Assembly: GCA_947600025.1 (NCBI GenBank) | Contig: CANQFY010000007.1 | Coordinates: 1 to 43,942, forward strand | From: an uncultured Oscillospiraceae bacterium | GTDB lineage: Bacteria > Bacillota > Clostridia > Oscillospirales > Oscillospiraceae | Reading direction: 5' to 3' | Length of the DNA stretch: 43,942 bases | Shown here: positions 8,734 to 17,118 of the stretch, one piece after another | Position numbering within the stretch: the stretch's first letter is position 1 | Layout: every line of letters begins with the position of its first letter | The notes under the pieces: model-generated | Told to the model about the DNA's origin: nothing | Database searches by the model: none | What the model saw: only the letters and a program-made list of their open reading frames with translations | Position numbers and translations under genes: made by a program

Positions 8734-8762
8734 TTGATTTTTTTCCAAAAATATGTCACAAT
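8734..8762 (+). promoter_or_regulatory. Promoter of the BMP lipoprotein gene
   Basis: TTGATT (8734-8739) and CACAAT (8757-8762) are 17 bases apart, about 55 bases before the ATG. The -10 box matches the consensus at four of six positions. Confidence 0.55.
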
Positions 8763-8817
8763 AGGCACGGCATTGAGACCAATGCTTAAAAATCAAATTA
8801 AAACAGGAGGAAAAAGA

Positions 8818-10074
8818 ATGAAAAAGATCATCGCACTGATTCTGGCGGCGATCATGGTCATGGGCCTGCTGGCCGCTTGCGGCCCTGCCGGCAGCACCGA
8901 GTCCACCGGCGGCGCTCAGGGCACCAACCCGCCTGAGGGCTCCAAGGCCCCCGAAGGCACCCAGGGTGGCGAACCCCAGGGCGGCAGCGATACCGCCTTC
9001 GACTATGACGCCATCCCCGACACCATGACCGCCGCGGACGGCAAGTACGCCATCGCCTTCGTCACCGACGTGGGCCAGCTGAAGGACAAGTCCTTCAACC
9101 AGGGCACTTGGGAGGGCGTGAAGCGCTACGCCACCGAGAACAACAAGTCCTACAAGTACTACCAGCCCGCCAACGGCTCCTCTGCCACCGACGATGACCG
9201 GTTCACCGCCATGAAGGCCGCTGTGGACGGCGGCGCTGAGATCGTGATCTGCGCCGGCTTCCTGCAGGAGACCGCCCTGCGCCGGGCCGCTCTGGAGTAT
9301 CCGGAGACCAAGTTCGTCTTCATCGACGGCTATCCCATCCGGGAAGAGCCCGATGTTGATGGCCAGGAGAACACCTCTCCTCTTCTCACCAACATCGCCC
9401 CCATCTCCTTCCAGGAGGAGCAGGCCGGCTATCTGGTGGGCTACGCTGCCGTGAAGGAAGGCTTCACCAAGCTGGGCTTCTCCGGCGGCGGCGGCGGCAC
9501 CAACCCTGCCTGTTGCCGTTACGGCTACGGCTTCGTTCAGGGCGCCCAGGCGGCTGCCGCTGAAATGGGTGTGAACGTGGAGATGCGGTACTCCTGGCAG
9601 TACGGCGCTGGCTTCGGCGCTTCCGGCGAGCTTCAGACCATGCTCAACGGCTGGTACACTGCCGGCACCGAAGTGATCTACTCCTGCGGTGGTCAGATGT
9701 GCCAGTCCGCCTTTGCCGCTGCCGCTGCCAATGACGGCTACGTCATCGGCGTGGACGTGGACCAGGCCGGGGACTCCGACACCGTCATCACCTCCGCCAT
9801 GAAGGGCCTGCGGGAATCCGTCATGTTCGCCTGCGAAAAGTTCTACGCCGGCAACTGGGATGATCTGGGCGGCGTCAGCACCGTGCTGGGCGCCAAGGAC
9901 GACGCGGTTGGTATGCCCACCGCCGCCGATTCCTGGAGAATGGAGAACTACACTGTCGCCGAGTACGAGGCTCTGATGGCCAAGCTGAAGGACGGCTCCC
10001 TGGTCGTGGACGCCGATTACGAGGCCGGTCTGAAGGACGAGAACTTCCCCAACGTGAGCCTGAGCATCGAGTAA
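8818..10074 (+). CDS. BMP-family substrate-binding lipoprotein (probable nucleoside binding)
   Basis: A 418-residue extracytoplasmic binding protein of the BMP/PnrA/TmpC family, which delivers purine or other nucleosides to an ABC importer. The N-terminus is a lipoprotein signal: a lysine pair, a hydrophobic core and the lipobox LAAC with Cys21 as the lipidated residue. A Gly/Ser/Thr/Pro-rich linker (about 22-60) holds it off the membrane. The core begins IAFVTDVGQLKDKSFNQGTW, the typical BMP opening. Further family features are FSGGGGGTNPACCRYGYGF and VIGVDVDQAGDSDTVITSAMK. The frame is open upstream, but AGGAGG before the ATG at 8818 and the signal peptide fix the start. No ATPase or permease gene is present here, so the partner transporter must be elsewhere. 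Its place after the deo operon supports a nucleoside ligand. Confidence 0.9.
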   Translation: MKKIIALILAAIMVMGLLAACGPAGSTESTGGAQGTNPPEGSKAPEGTQGGEPQGGSDTAFDYDAIPDTMTAADGKYAIAFVTDVGQLKDKSFNQGTWEGVKRYATENNKSYKYYQPANGSSATDDDRFTAMKAAVDGGAEIVICAGFLQETALRRAALEYPETKFVFIDGYPIREEPDVDGQENTSPLLTNIAPISFQEEQAGYLVGYAAVKEGFTKLGFSGGGGGTNPACCRYGYGFVQGAQAAAAEMGVNVEMRYSWQYGAGFGASGELQTMLNGWYTAGTEVIYSCGGQMCQSAFAAAAANDGYVIGVDVDQAGDSDTVITSAMKGLRESVMFACEKFYAGNWDDLGGVSTVLGAKDDAVGMPTAADSWRMENYTVAEYEALMAKLKDGSLVVDADYEAGLKDENFPNVSLSIE

Positions 10075-10090
10075 TTTCCATAGCACCCGG

Positions 10091-10122
10091 CAGGGGAAGG
10101 CAAACGCCTTCCCCTGTTTTTT
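10091..10122 (+). terminator. Intrinsic terminator of the BMP gene
   Basis: An eleven-base perfect stem (10091-10101 with 10106-10116), an AAAC loop and six Ts (10117-10122). Confidence 0.95.
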
Positions 10123-10164
10123 GCCGTTTTCCCCGGCGCCGGCGGAGGGAGGCGGCCTTGGGGG

Positions 10165-10193
10165 TTGCATTTCTCATCCTTTCGTGGTAAAAT
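10165..10193 (+). promoter_or_regulatory. Sigma-A promoter of the DUF2207 gene
   Basis: TTGCAT (10165-10170) and TAAAAT (10188-10193) are 17 bases apart. A leader of about 110 bases follows before the ATG. Confidence 0.65.
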
Positions 10194-10312
10194 AGCCGAG
10201 TAATGGCGGTATTTTGGAAAAAATCGGGGGTTTTCCCTTTTTTCCGGGGAAAGTTGTCCCACCGCCGGGACCGAATCAATTCTAAATTTTGCTTGGAAGG
10301 GAGGGGAAGGAT

Positions 10313-12067
10313 ATGCGGCGATTTTTGGCCCTCTGCGCGGTTCTGCTGGCGCTGAGCCTGCTGGCGGTGACGGCCTATGCCGTCACCGGCGCGAACAATG
10401 TGGATAATCACACCACTGTCGCCAGCGACGGCACCTGCCAGGTCAGTCTCACCGTGAACATCCACCTGGATTCCCCGGTGGAGCATCTCCGCTTCCCCGT
10501 CCCCGGCAACGCGCGCAATGTGCTGCTCAGCGGCGTCAGCGCCAGTCTTCGCCGCAACGGCAGCCGCCAGGAGGTGGACCTTTCCCGGGTCATTGGCGCG
10601 GTGGCGGGAGACTTCCAGGTTTTGATCTCCTATTCCCTTCCCAACAGCGTGGCCTATCGGGACCACGACGGGGACGCGGAGACCCCGGACCGGCTGATGC
10701 TCAACATTCCGCTGCTGTCGGGCTTTTCCTATCCTGTGACCGGCTTTGCCTTCTCCGTGACGCTGCCGGCGGAGATCACCACGGTACCGTCCTTTTCCAG
10801 CTCTTACTATTTGCAGGCCATCGAGTCGGACGTAACCTACGCCGTGGAGGGCGCGACCCTCAGCGGGGCCGTGACAAAATCCCTCCGGGATCTGGAATCG
10901 CTGACCATGACCCTGGAGGTATCGGAGGAGGTCTTCCCCCAAACCCATGTCCGCACCTGGACGGTGGACATGGACGACGTGGCCATGTATGTCTGCATCG
11001 GCCTGGCGGCGCTTTACTGGCTGGTGTTCCTCCGGTGCCTGCCGGTGCTGCGGCAGCGGACCACCCTGCCGCCGGAGGGCCTTTCCGCGGGGGAGCTGCC
11101 CTGCGCCCTCACGGGCCAGGGCCTGGATCTGACGGCCCTGGTGTTGACCTGGGCCCAGCTGGGCTATATTCTGATCCAGCTGGACAGCACCGGCCGGGTG
11201 CTGCTCCACAAGCGGATGGAGATGGGCAACGAGCGGGACGATTTTGAGTGCCGCTGTTTCCGGGCCATCTTTGGCAGGCGGCGCATGGTGGAGGGCACCG
11301 GCGTCCACTATGCCCAGCTCAGCCGTGAGATGTCCAATTTAGCGCCCCACACCCGGACTTATTTCCAGCGGGGCACGGGCAACCCCAAGCTGTTCCGAGC
11401 CTTGGCGGCGGCGGCGGGACTTTTCGGCGGGATGTCCCTGGGGACGCCCCTGGGGGGAGAAGGGCTTCTCGGTGGTCTGACCGGGACCCTGTTCGGAGTT
11501 CTGGGCTGTGTCTGCGCCTGGGGAATCCAGGGCTGGGCCTACTGCCTCCACACCCGGAACCGGCGGCCCCTGGTCTGGGCCATAGCCGGGTGCCTGATGT
11601 ATCTGCTGCTGGGGTTCCTGGCCTCCGGCGTTCCCCTGGCCCTGGGCCTGATGGCCTGGGAGCTGATGGCGGGGCTTGCCGCCGCCTACGGTGGGCGGCG
11701 CAGCGGCCTGGGCCGCCAGATTATGGCGGAGATTTTGGGCCTGCGCCACTTCCTGCGCCGGGCCGCGCCACAGGACCTGCACCGGCTCCGCCGGGAGGAT
11801 CCGGACTATTTCTTTTCCATGGCGCCCTACGCCGTGGCCCTGGGGGTGGACCGGGCCTTTGCCACGCGGTTTGGCAAGGCGCGGTTGGGGGCCTGCCCCT
11901 ATCTCACCACCGGCATGGACGGGCACCGCACCGCTCTGGAATGGGATCAGCTGATTCGGCAGGTGGTCTCCGCCATGGACGCACGCCAGCGGCGGCTGCC
12001 CTATGAGCAGATCGCCATCCGGCTGCCGGGCCCCTCGCCCAGACGGAAAAGACGGAGAAAATTATAA
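10313..12067 (+). CDS. DUF2207-family membrane protein
   Basis: The 584-residue protein has the DUF2207 (YciQ-like) layout. A signal peptide or first helix occupies residues 1-23. An extracytoplasmic beta domain of about 200 residues carries the family pattern of a paired surface-exposed sandwich. A membrane helix lies at about 222-243 (VAMYVCIGLAALYWLVFLRC). A cytoplasmic winged-helix-like segment follows (LDLTALVLTWAQLGYI), then hydrophobic helices at about 365-460. The C-terminal PYAVALGVDRAFATRFG signature is at about 505-521. An upstream in-frame TTG at 10289 is possible, but the ATG at 10313 follows GGGAGGGGAAGG at good spacing and begins the signal peptide. It is transcribed alone. The function of the family is not established. 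Confidence 0.85.
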   Translation: MRRFLALCAVLLALSLLAVTAYAVTGANNVDNHTTVASDGTCQVSLTVNIHLDSPVEHLRFPVPGNARNVLLSGVSASLRRNGSRQEVDLSRVIGAVAGDFQVLISYSLPNSVAYRDHDGDAETPDRLMLNIPLLSGFSYPVTGFAFSVTLPAEITTVPSFSSSYYLQAIESDVTYAVEGATLSGAVTKSLRDLESLTMTLEVSEEVFPQTHVRTWTVDMDDVAMYVCIGLAALYWLVFLRCLPVLRQRTTLPPEGLSAGELPCALTGQGLDLTALVLTWAQLGYILIQLDSTGRVLLHKRMEMGNERDDFECRCFRAIFGRRRMVEGTGVHYAQLSREMSNLAPHTRTYFQRGTGNPKLFRALAAAAGLFGGMSLGTPLGGEGLLGGLTGTLFGVLGCVCAWGIQGWAYCLHTRNRRPLVWAIAGCLMYLLLGFLASGVPLALGLMAWELMAGLAAAYGGRRSGLGRQIMAEILGLRHFLRRAAPQDLHRLRREDPDYFFSMAPYAVALGVDRAFATRFGKARLGACPYLTTGMDGHRTALEWDQLIRQVVSAMDARQRRLPYEQIAIRLPGPSPRRKRRRKL

Positions 12068-12095
12068 AGTCCCTCACGAAAAGTGAGGGACTTTT
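12067..12095. terminator. Bidirectional terminator between convergent genes
   Basis: AAGTCCCTCAC (12067-12077), loop GAAAA, GTGAGGGACTT (12083-12093), then TTTT. Read from the minus strand the stem is followed by TTTATAATTTT, so it can also stop the opposing broken gene. Confidence 0.9.
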
Positions 12096-12104
12096 GCGCG
12101 TTAC

Positions 12105-12643
12105 TCATTTGTTGTAGCCCACATGGATGCCGGGATTCTTCATCAGGAAAAAGCCCAGGACCTTTTTCAGGTCCTCGTCCCCCTTGCCTTTCAGGGGAAG
12201 ATTTGCCAGGGTGATCTCCTTTCCCGCGACCACGGCCCGCAGCTCCCGGCGGTCCTCCACGAAATTGCGCTTGTGGACGTACTGGTAGACCTGGGTCAGC
12301 TCACCGTAGGTCAGGACCTTTCCGGTCCCCTTGGGGAAGAGGTGGGTCTGGCCTAAGCGCAGGGTGTCCTTGAAGACCGGGGCGCTTTGCTGAAATTCCG
12401 CCAGCAGACCCTGGAGGACCCCGGTACTCCGCTAGGCTTCCATCTGCCGGTCCATCTGCTTTTTGTCCCGGAACCAGCAGTAGACCATATAGACCCCCAT
12501 GGCGATGAGGAACAGCCCCCCAGATACCCGATGACCGATTCCGCGAGGAACATGATCCCGCCCAGAAGGGCCAGAATCGGTCCCAGGTACAAGGAGGTGT
12601 ACCCTTCGGAAATATACTTTCGGAATACCTTTTCCGGTGCCAT
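12105..12643 (-). pseudogene. Broken small membrane-protein gene (one frameshift, one in-frame stop)
   Basis: Read leftward from the ATG at 12643 (ribosome site GGGAAGGGG), the frame gives MAPEKVFRKYISEGYTSLYL and two hydrophobic stretches. It then slips at a run of six C on the plus strand (12516-12521). Adding one base restores the frame: LFLIAMGVYMVYCWFRDKK and on to a TAG stop (plus 12432-12434). Beyond the stop the same frame stays open for about 108 codons. It reads through FPKGTGKVLTYGELTQVYQY and VEDRRELRAVVAGKEITL to a TGA at 12105, with an ending NPGIHVGYNK. The span is 539 bases, one short of 180 codons. The intact product would have been an about 179-residue protein with two membrane helices and a cytoplasmic domain. 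I do not recognise the family. The intact promoter suggests recent decay, or sequencing error. Confidence 0.8.
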
Positions 12644-12681
12644 TTTAAAACGCCCCTTCCCGGTTTTTAGCAACTGCCTTT

Positions 12682-12709
12682 ATTATACAGCTGCCCGCCA
12701 AAAATGCAA
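12682..12709 (-). promoter_or_regulatory. Promoter of the broken membrane-protein gene
   Basis: On the minus strand TTGCAT (12709-12704) and a perfect TATAAT (12687-12682) are 16 bases apart. It is divergent from the glucan-operon promoter at 12752-12780. Confidence 0.75.
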
Positions 12710-12751
12710 GGGCTTTCCCCTTTTTCCCGGGAAAACCCGGAGGGGCCTGTC

Positions 12752-12780
12752 TTGACAATTCCTGCCATCCATTTTATAAT
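12752..12780 (+). promoter_or_regulatory. Consensus sigma-A promoter of the glucan operon
   Basis: Perfect TTGACA (12752-12757), 17-base spacer and perfect TATAAT (12775-12780). It is one of only two sites here where I saw an exact -35 TTGACA, and the only one paired with an exact -10, so high basal transcription is expected. Confidence 0.95.
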
Positions 12781-12790
12781 GCCACCAGGA

Positions 12791-12807
12791 TCCCGCCAAA
12801 GGCGGGA
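12791..12807 (+). promoter_or_regulatory. Hairpin at the 5-prime end of the glucan-operon transcript
   Basis: TCCCGCC (12791-12797), loop AAA, GGCGGGA (12801-12807) lies immediately after the predicted transcription start and just before the AGGAGG of the debranching gene. It may stabilise the transcript or modulate ribosome access. Confidence 0.6.
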
Positions 12808-12825
12808 AAAAGAGGAGGTAACGGG

Positions 12826-14745
12826 ATGCGTTTTACCTATACCGCCCGGGAGGCAGACCCCGGAAAGGACGGCGTCTGCTGGCTTCTGACCAACGGCCTG
12901 GGAGGCTATGCCTCCACCTCGGCGGCCTTTTCCGTCACCCGCCGGGACCAGGGACTGCTGGTGGGGGCCAAATCGCCCAGTTTGCGCCGGGTGCTGGTCC
13001 ACCGGCTGGCGGAGACGGTAGACCTTGGAACAGGGGAGACCCCCCTTTCCTCCCAAACCTTTGCCGGGCCTCGCCTACCCAAGGAGGGGTGGCGGTATTT
13101 GGAATCCTTCTCCTGGGAGGAGGGGCCGGTGTGGCGGTACCGGGTGGGGGAGGCAACCATCACCCGCCGCTGCGCGGTGAAGCAGGGGGAAAACACCGCC
13201 GCCGTCCTTTATGAGCTTGAAAACGCCGGCGACAGTCCCTGCACCCTCCGGGTGCGCCCGGTTTTTCCCACGGACCCCGACGTGCCGGTGACGGTCTCCG
13301 GTCTGACGGCCCGGTGGGCGGGCTGGGAGCTGTGCGTCCGCACCAGCGGCGCCTGGGAGGACCTGCCCCCGGAGACGGAGACGCTTTTCTATGCCGACGA
13401 TGAAAAGGATGGCCGCCCGTCCACGGGCCTGGGCGTCGCCGGACCTCAGGCGGTTTTGACAGTCCCGCCGGCGGAAACGGGCAAGCTGACGCTGGTTTTT
13501 TCCACGGCCCAGCAGGCACAGTCGGCGGAGGAGATCTGGCGGGTCATGTGCCGCCGCCGGAAGGCCCTTGATACGGGCTTCCGGGACCCGGTGGCCCGGG
13601 AGCTTGCCCGGGCGGCGGACGCCTTCATTGCCGACCGCCCCTCCACCGGGGGCAAGACCATCATGGCGGGCTATCCCTTCTTTGGGGACTGGGGCCGGGA
13701 CACCATGATCGCCCTGCCGGGCTGCGTCCTGGCCCGGGGAAAGTACGAGGACGCCAGGAGCATCCTCGGTACCTTTCTGGCCTATGAGCGGGACGGCCTG
13801 GTGCCCAATCTGTTCCCGGAGGGGGACGCCCCGCCAAGGTACAATACCGTGGACGCGGCTTTGCTTCTGATCAACTGCGTCTGGCTTTACTACCGGGCGA
13901 CTGGGGACGGGGATTTTGTCCGGGAGGCCTGGCCGGTTTTGAAGCGGATCGTGGGGGCCTACCAGGCGGGCACCCGCCACGCCATCGCCATGGATGCCGA
14001 CGGCCTAATCCGGGCCGGGGAAGGGCTGGACCAGGTGACCTGGATGGACGTTTGTGTGGACGGCATCCTGCCCACCCCCCGCCACGGTAAGCCCGTGGAG
14101 ATCAACGCCTACTGGTATAGCGCCCTGCGGATTATGGAGGCCCTGGCCCCTGTGGCTGGGGAGCCGGGGACGGAATACGGCCTTTTGGCGGAGCGGGTGC
14201 AGCGCAGTTTCGTTTCCGCCTTCTGGATGGAGGACAAAGGATATCTAAAGGATGTGCTTTCCGGCACCGAGGCCGACGAGCAGATCCGCTGCAATCAGAT
14301 CTGGGCGGTGTCCATGCCCTTTACCATGCTCTCCCGTGCCCAGGAAAAACAGGTGGTGGAGACGGTATACCGCCATCTGTACACGCCCTGCGGGCTGCGG
14401 ACCCTCTCCCCGGAGGACCCGGAGTTTCATCCCTTCTACGGCGGTCCTCAAAAGGACCGGGACCTGGCCTACCATCAGGGGACGGTCTGGCCCTTCCCCC
14501 TGGGGGCGTGGTATTTGGCGTATTTGAAGGTAAACGATGATTCCACTCAGGCTATCGCCCAAGTGCGCTCCTGGCTCGCGCCCATGGCGGGGCTGCTCCG
14601 GGAGGGCTGCGTGGGCCAGCTGCCGGAAATCTATGATGGGGGGACCCCCGGCCCCTCCAAGGGCTGCTTTGCCCAGGCCTGGAGCGTGGGGGAACTGCTG
14701 CGGGTCTATCAGGCCCTGGAACAGGAGGAACAATATGCTGGATAA
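12826..14745 (+). CDS. Glycogen debranching enzyme-type amylo-alpha-1,6-glucosidase
   Basis: The 639-residue protein has the bacterial GDE architecture. The N-terminal beta-sandwich domain (about residues 1-240) opens with the family signature LLTNGLGGYASTSAAF (residues 20-35). The C-terminal (alpha/alpha)6 amylo-1,6-glucosidase domain (about 250-635) contains AGYPFFGDWGRDTMIALPG. It also has the MDVCVDG, INAYWYSALRIMEAL and HQGTVWPFPLGAWY stretches that line the active site in this family. It would hydrolyse alpha-1,6 branch points in glycogen or limit dextrins. There is no signal peptide, so it acts in the cytoplasm. The gene leads the operon and overlaps the next gene by 11 bases. The family is secure; physiological substrate (own glycogen or imported dextrin) is inference. 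Confidence 0.93.
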   Translation: MRFTYTAREADPGKDGVCWLLTNGLGGYASTSAAFSVTRRDQGLLVGAKSPSLRRVLVHRLAETVDLGTGETPLSSQTFAGPRLPKEGWRYLESFSWEEGPVWRYRVGEATITRRCAVKQGENTAAVLYELENAGDSPCTLRVRPVFPTDPDVPVTVSGLTARWAGWELCVRTSGAWEDLPPETETLFYADDEKDGRPSTGLGVAGPQAVLTVPPAETGKLTLVFSTAQQAQSAEEIWRVMCRRRKALDTGFRDPVARELARAADAFIADRPSTGGKTIMAGYPFFGDWGRDTMIALPGCVLARGKYEDARSILGTFLAYERDGLVPNLFPEGDAPPRYNTVDAALLLINCVWLYYRATGDGDFVREAWPVLKRIVGAYQAGTRHAIAMDADGLIRAGEGLDQVTWMDVCVDGILPTPRHGKPVEINAYWYSALRIMEALAPVAGEPGTEYGLLAERVQRSFVSAFWMEDKGYLKDVLSGTEADEQIRCNQIWAVSMPFTMLSRAQEKQVVETVYRHLYTPCGLRTLSPEDPEFHPFYGGPQKDRDLAYHQGTVWPFPLGAWYLAYLKVNDDSTQAIAQVRSWLAPMAGLLREGCVGQLPEIYDGGTPGPSKGCFAQAWSVGELLRVYQALEQEEQYAG

Positions 14746-16363
14746 AACCAAACGGGGCTGGTGGCGGTCCGCCGTTTTCTACCAGATCTACCCCAAGAGC
14801 TTTCAGGACTCCGACGGCGACGGCATCGGGGACCTGCCGGGCATCATCAGCCGGCTGGACTATCTGGAAAAGCTGGGCGTCGACGGAATCTGGCTGAGCC
14901 CCGTCTACGATTCCCCCCAGGTGGACAACGGCTACGATATTTCCGACTATCGGGCCATCTGGCCCCCCTTCGGGACCATGGCGGATATGGAAAACCTCAT
15001 CGCGGAGGCCAAAAAGCGGGGCATCTCCATCATTATGGACCTGGTGCTGAACCACACCTCCGACCGGCACTTCTGGTTCCGGGAGGCCCGCAAGGGAAAG
15101 GACAACCCTTATCACGACTACTATATCTGGCGGACCGGCGCCCCTGACGCCCCGCCCAACGATCTGTGCGCCGTCTTTGGCGGGTCCATGTGGACCTATG
15201 TGCCGGAGCTGGGGGAATACTACTTCCACCAGTTTGCCCCGGAGCAGCCGGATCTCAACTGGGACAACCCAAAAGTGCGCCGGGAGCTGTATGACATGAT
15301 CCGCTTCTGGGTGGAAAAGGGCGTGGAGGGGTTCCGGCTGGACGTGATCGACTCCATCGCCAAGGAGCCGGACCGGCACATCACCAGCCGGGGGCCCCAT
15401 CTCCACGAGTACATCCGGGAGCTGTCCCGGGAGGCCTTCCGGGAGGAGGGGCTGGTCACCGTGGGGGAGGCGTGGAGCGCCGATGTGGAGGAGGCCAAGC
15501 GGTACAGCGCCCCGGAGGGTCGGGAGCTGTCCATGATTTTCCAATTTGAGCATACCTTCGCCGACTGCGCTCATGGGGACAAGTGGGACGTGGTCCCCCT
15601 GTCTCTGCCCACTTTGAAGCGGTGTATGGAGCGCTGGCAGCGGGGCCTCCACGGCAAGGGCTGGAACAGCCTGTTCTGGGACAACCACGATCTGCCCCGG
15701 ATCGTCTCCCGCTGGGGAGACGAGGGGGAATACCGGGTCGTCTCCGCGAAAATGCTGGCCACCGCCCTCCACGGCCTCCAGGGCACCCCCTATATTTTCC
15801 AGGGGGAGGAGCTGGGAATGACCAACATCCGCCTGCCTATCGAAGAATATGAGGACTTAGAGACCCGAAACCGCTACCAAGAGCAGATCGCCCGGGGGAT
15901 GCCGGAGGCGGAGGTGCGATCCTCCATCTACGCCCGGAGCCGGGACAATGCCCGAACCCCCATGCAGTGGACGGGTGGAGAAAACGCCGGCTTCACCACG
16001 GGAAAGCCCTGGTTTGTCCTGAATCCCAATTATAAGGAGATCAACGCTCAGGCGGCCCTGGAAGACCCGGACTCGGTGTTTTATTACTATCAGGCGCTGA
16101 TCGCTCTGCGGAAGCGGTACGAGGTGTTCCGGGAGGGGGACTTTACCCTGCTGGAGCCCGACGATGAGAGGCTTTTCGCCTACACCCGGGAGACGGAGAC
16201 GGAGGCGCTGCTGGTAGTGTGCAATTTTTCCCGGGGGGAGACGGCCTTTTCCCGGCCGGAAGGGTTCGGGGAGGCGGTGCCGCTGCTGTCCAACTATCCG
16301 GATGCCCGGGAAACGCTGCGGCCCTATGAGGCCCGGATTTACTACCGGAGGCGGGAGCCGTGA
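14735..16363 (+). CDS. GH13 alpha-glucosidase (oligo-1,6-glucosidase type)
   Basis: The 542-residue cytoplasmic enzyme starts WWRSAVFYQIYPKSFQDSDG, the hallmark of the oligo-1,6-glucosidase/alpha-glucosidase branch of GH13. The four conserved regions are visible: DLVLNH (102-107), GFRLDVID with nucleophile Asp203, VGEAW with acid/base Glu245, and FWDNHD with Asp319. The residue after the nucleophile is Val204. In this branch Val at that place is linked to alpha-1,6 preference and Thr or Ala to alpha-1,4, so isomaltose and panose are likely substrates. The frame is open far upstream; the ATG at 14735 is chosen for its AGGAGG and family start. The stop overlaps the HAD gene by four bases. Confidence 0.93.
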   Translation: MLDKTKRGWWRSAVFYQIYPKSFQDSDGDGIGDLPGIISRLDYLEKLGVDGIWLSPVYDSPQVDNGYDISDYRAIWPPFGTMADMENLIAEAKKRGISIIMDLVLNHTSDRHFWFREARKGKDNPYHDYYIWRTGAPDAPPNDLCAVFGGSMWTYVPELGEYYFHQFAPEQPDLNWDNPKVRRELYDMIRFWVEKGVEGFRLDVIDSIAKEPDRHITSRGPHLHEYIRELSREAFREEGLVTVGEAWSADVEEAKRYSAPEGRELSMIFQFEHTFADCAHGDKWDVVPLSLPTLKRCMERWQRGLHGKGWNSLFWDNHDLPRIVSRWGDEGEYRVVSAKMLATALHGLQGTPYIFQGEELGMTNIRLPIEEYEDLETRNRYQEQIARGMPEAEVRSSIYARSRDNARTPMQWTGGENAGFTTGKPWFVLNPNYKEINAQAALEDPDSVFYYYQALIALRKRYEVFREGDFTLLEPDDERLFAYTRETETEALLVVCNFSRGETAFSRPEGFGEAVPLLSNYPDARETLRPYEARIYYRRREP

Positions 16364-17091
16364 GGTATCTGGACTGTATTTTTGACCTGTATGGCACTCT
16401 GGTGGACATCCACACCGACGAGATGCGCCCCGAATTTTGGCGGGAAATGGCCGGCTGGTACGCCGGCCAGGGGGCGGATTATGAGCCGGAAGGGTTGATG
16501 GCGGCCTATTTTCAGACCGTCCGGGAGGCGGAGGCGGAAATGGCCGCCGGAGACATTCCGGGTGGCTGCCAGGAGATCCAGCTGGAGACGGTTTTTGCTA
16601 GGCTGTTCCGGGAAAAGGGGGTGGACGCGGACCCTTCTCTCATTCAGCGGACCGGCAGAGCCTTCCGCAAGGCGTCCCTGGACTATATCCGGCTCTACCC
16701 CGGGGCAAAGGAGCTGCTTTTGGGCCTCCGGGCCCGGGGGCAGCGGGTCCACCTGCTGTCCAACGCCCAAAGGATGTTCACCCTCTATGAGCTGGAGAAG
16801 CTGGGGCTGATCTCCCTGTTTGACAGCATTTCCATTTCCTCCGACTGCGGGGTGAAGAAGCCGGACCCCCGGTTTTTCCGCCGGCTGCTCCAAGAGCGGA
16901 GGATCGACCCGTCCCGAGCCGTCATGGTGGGCAACGACGGGGACTGCGACATCCGGGGCGCCCAGGCCGTGGGCCTTGCCACGCTGTATATCCGCTCCAA
17001 TCTGTCCCCGGCGGAGCCCATGCCCCCGGCGGATTATATTCTGCCCCAAATGGATCTGGGGCAGGTCTTCAAAATATTGACGGAAGCTTGA
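16360..17091 (+). CDS. HAD-superfamily hydrolase (subfamily IA)
   Basis: A 243-residue HAD-IA protein starting at a GTG that shares the GTGA overlap with the alpha-glucosidase stop. Motif I is FDLYGTLVD: the nucleophile Asp9 is present, but the usual second Asp (two residues on) is Tyr11. This is also seen in L-2-haloacid dehalogenases and some uncharacterised HAD-IA proteins. Motif II is LLSNAQ, motif III the Lys of KKPDPRFF, and motif IV VGNDGDCDIRGA. The cap region lies at about 20-90. Most HAD-IA proteins in such operons are phosphatases of sugar phosphates or nucleotides; the missing acid/base leaves the reaction open. It is translationally coupled within the glucan operon. Confidence 0.88.
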   Translation: MRYLDCIFDLYGTLVDIHTDEMRPEFWREMAGWYAGQGADYEPEGLMAAYFQTVREAEAEMAAGDIPGGCQEIQLETVFARLFREKGVDADPSLIQRTGRAFRKASLDYIRLYPGAKELLLGLRARGQRVHLLSNAQRMFTLYELEKLGLISLFDSISISSDCGVKKPDPRFFRRLLQERRIDPSRAVMVGNDGDCDIRGAQAVGLATLYIRSNLSPAEPMPPADYILPQMDLGQVFKILTEA

Positions 17092-17118
17092 ATCGGAACA
17101 CAGAAAGGACGGCAAGGA

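Noticed and set aside
8125-10170. 681-codon open frame on the minus strand opposite deoB, cdd and the BMP gene
   Set aside because: It is an antisense shadow of well-recognised genes in GC-rich DNA; the translation is Gly/His/Val/Leu-rich and shows no domain.
12387-12755. Plus-strand frame across the broken membrane-protein gene
   Set aside because: The minus-strand reading has promoter, ribosome site, hydrophobic helices and coding character; the plus frame has none.
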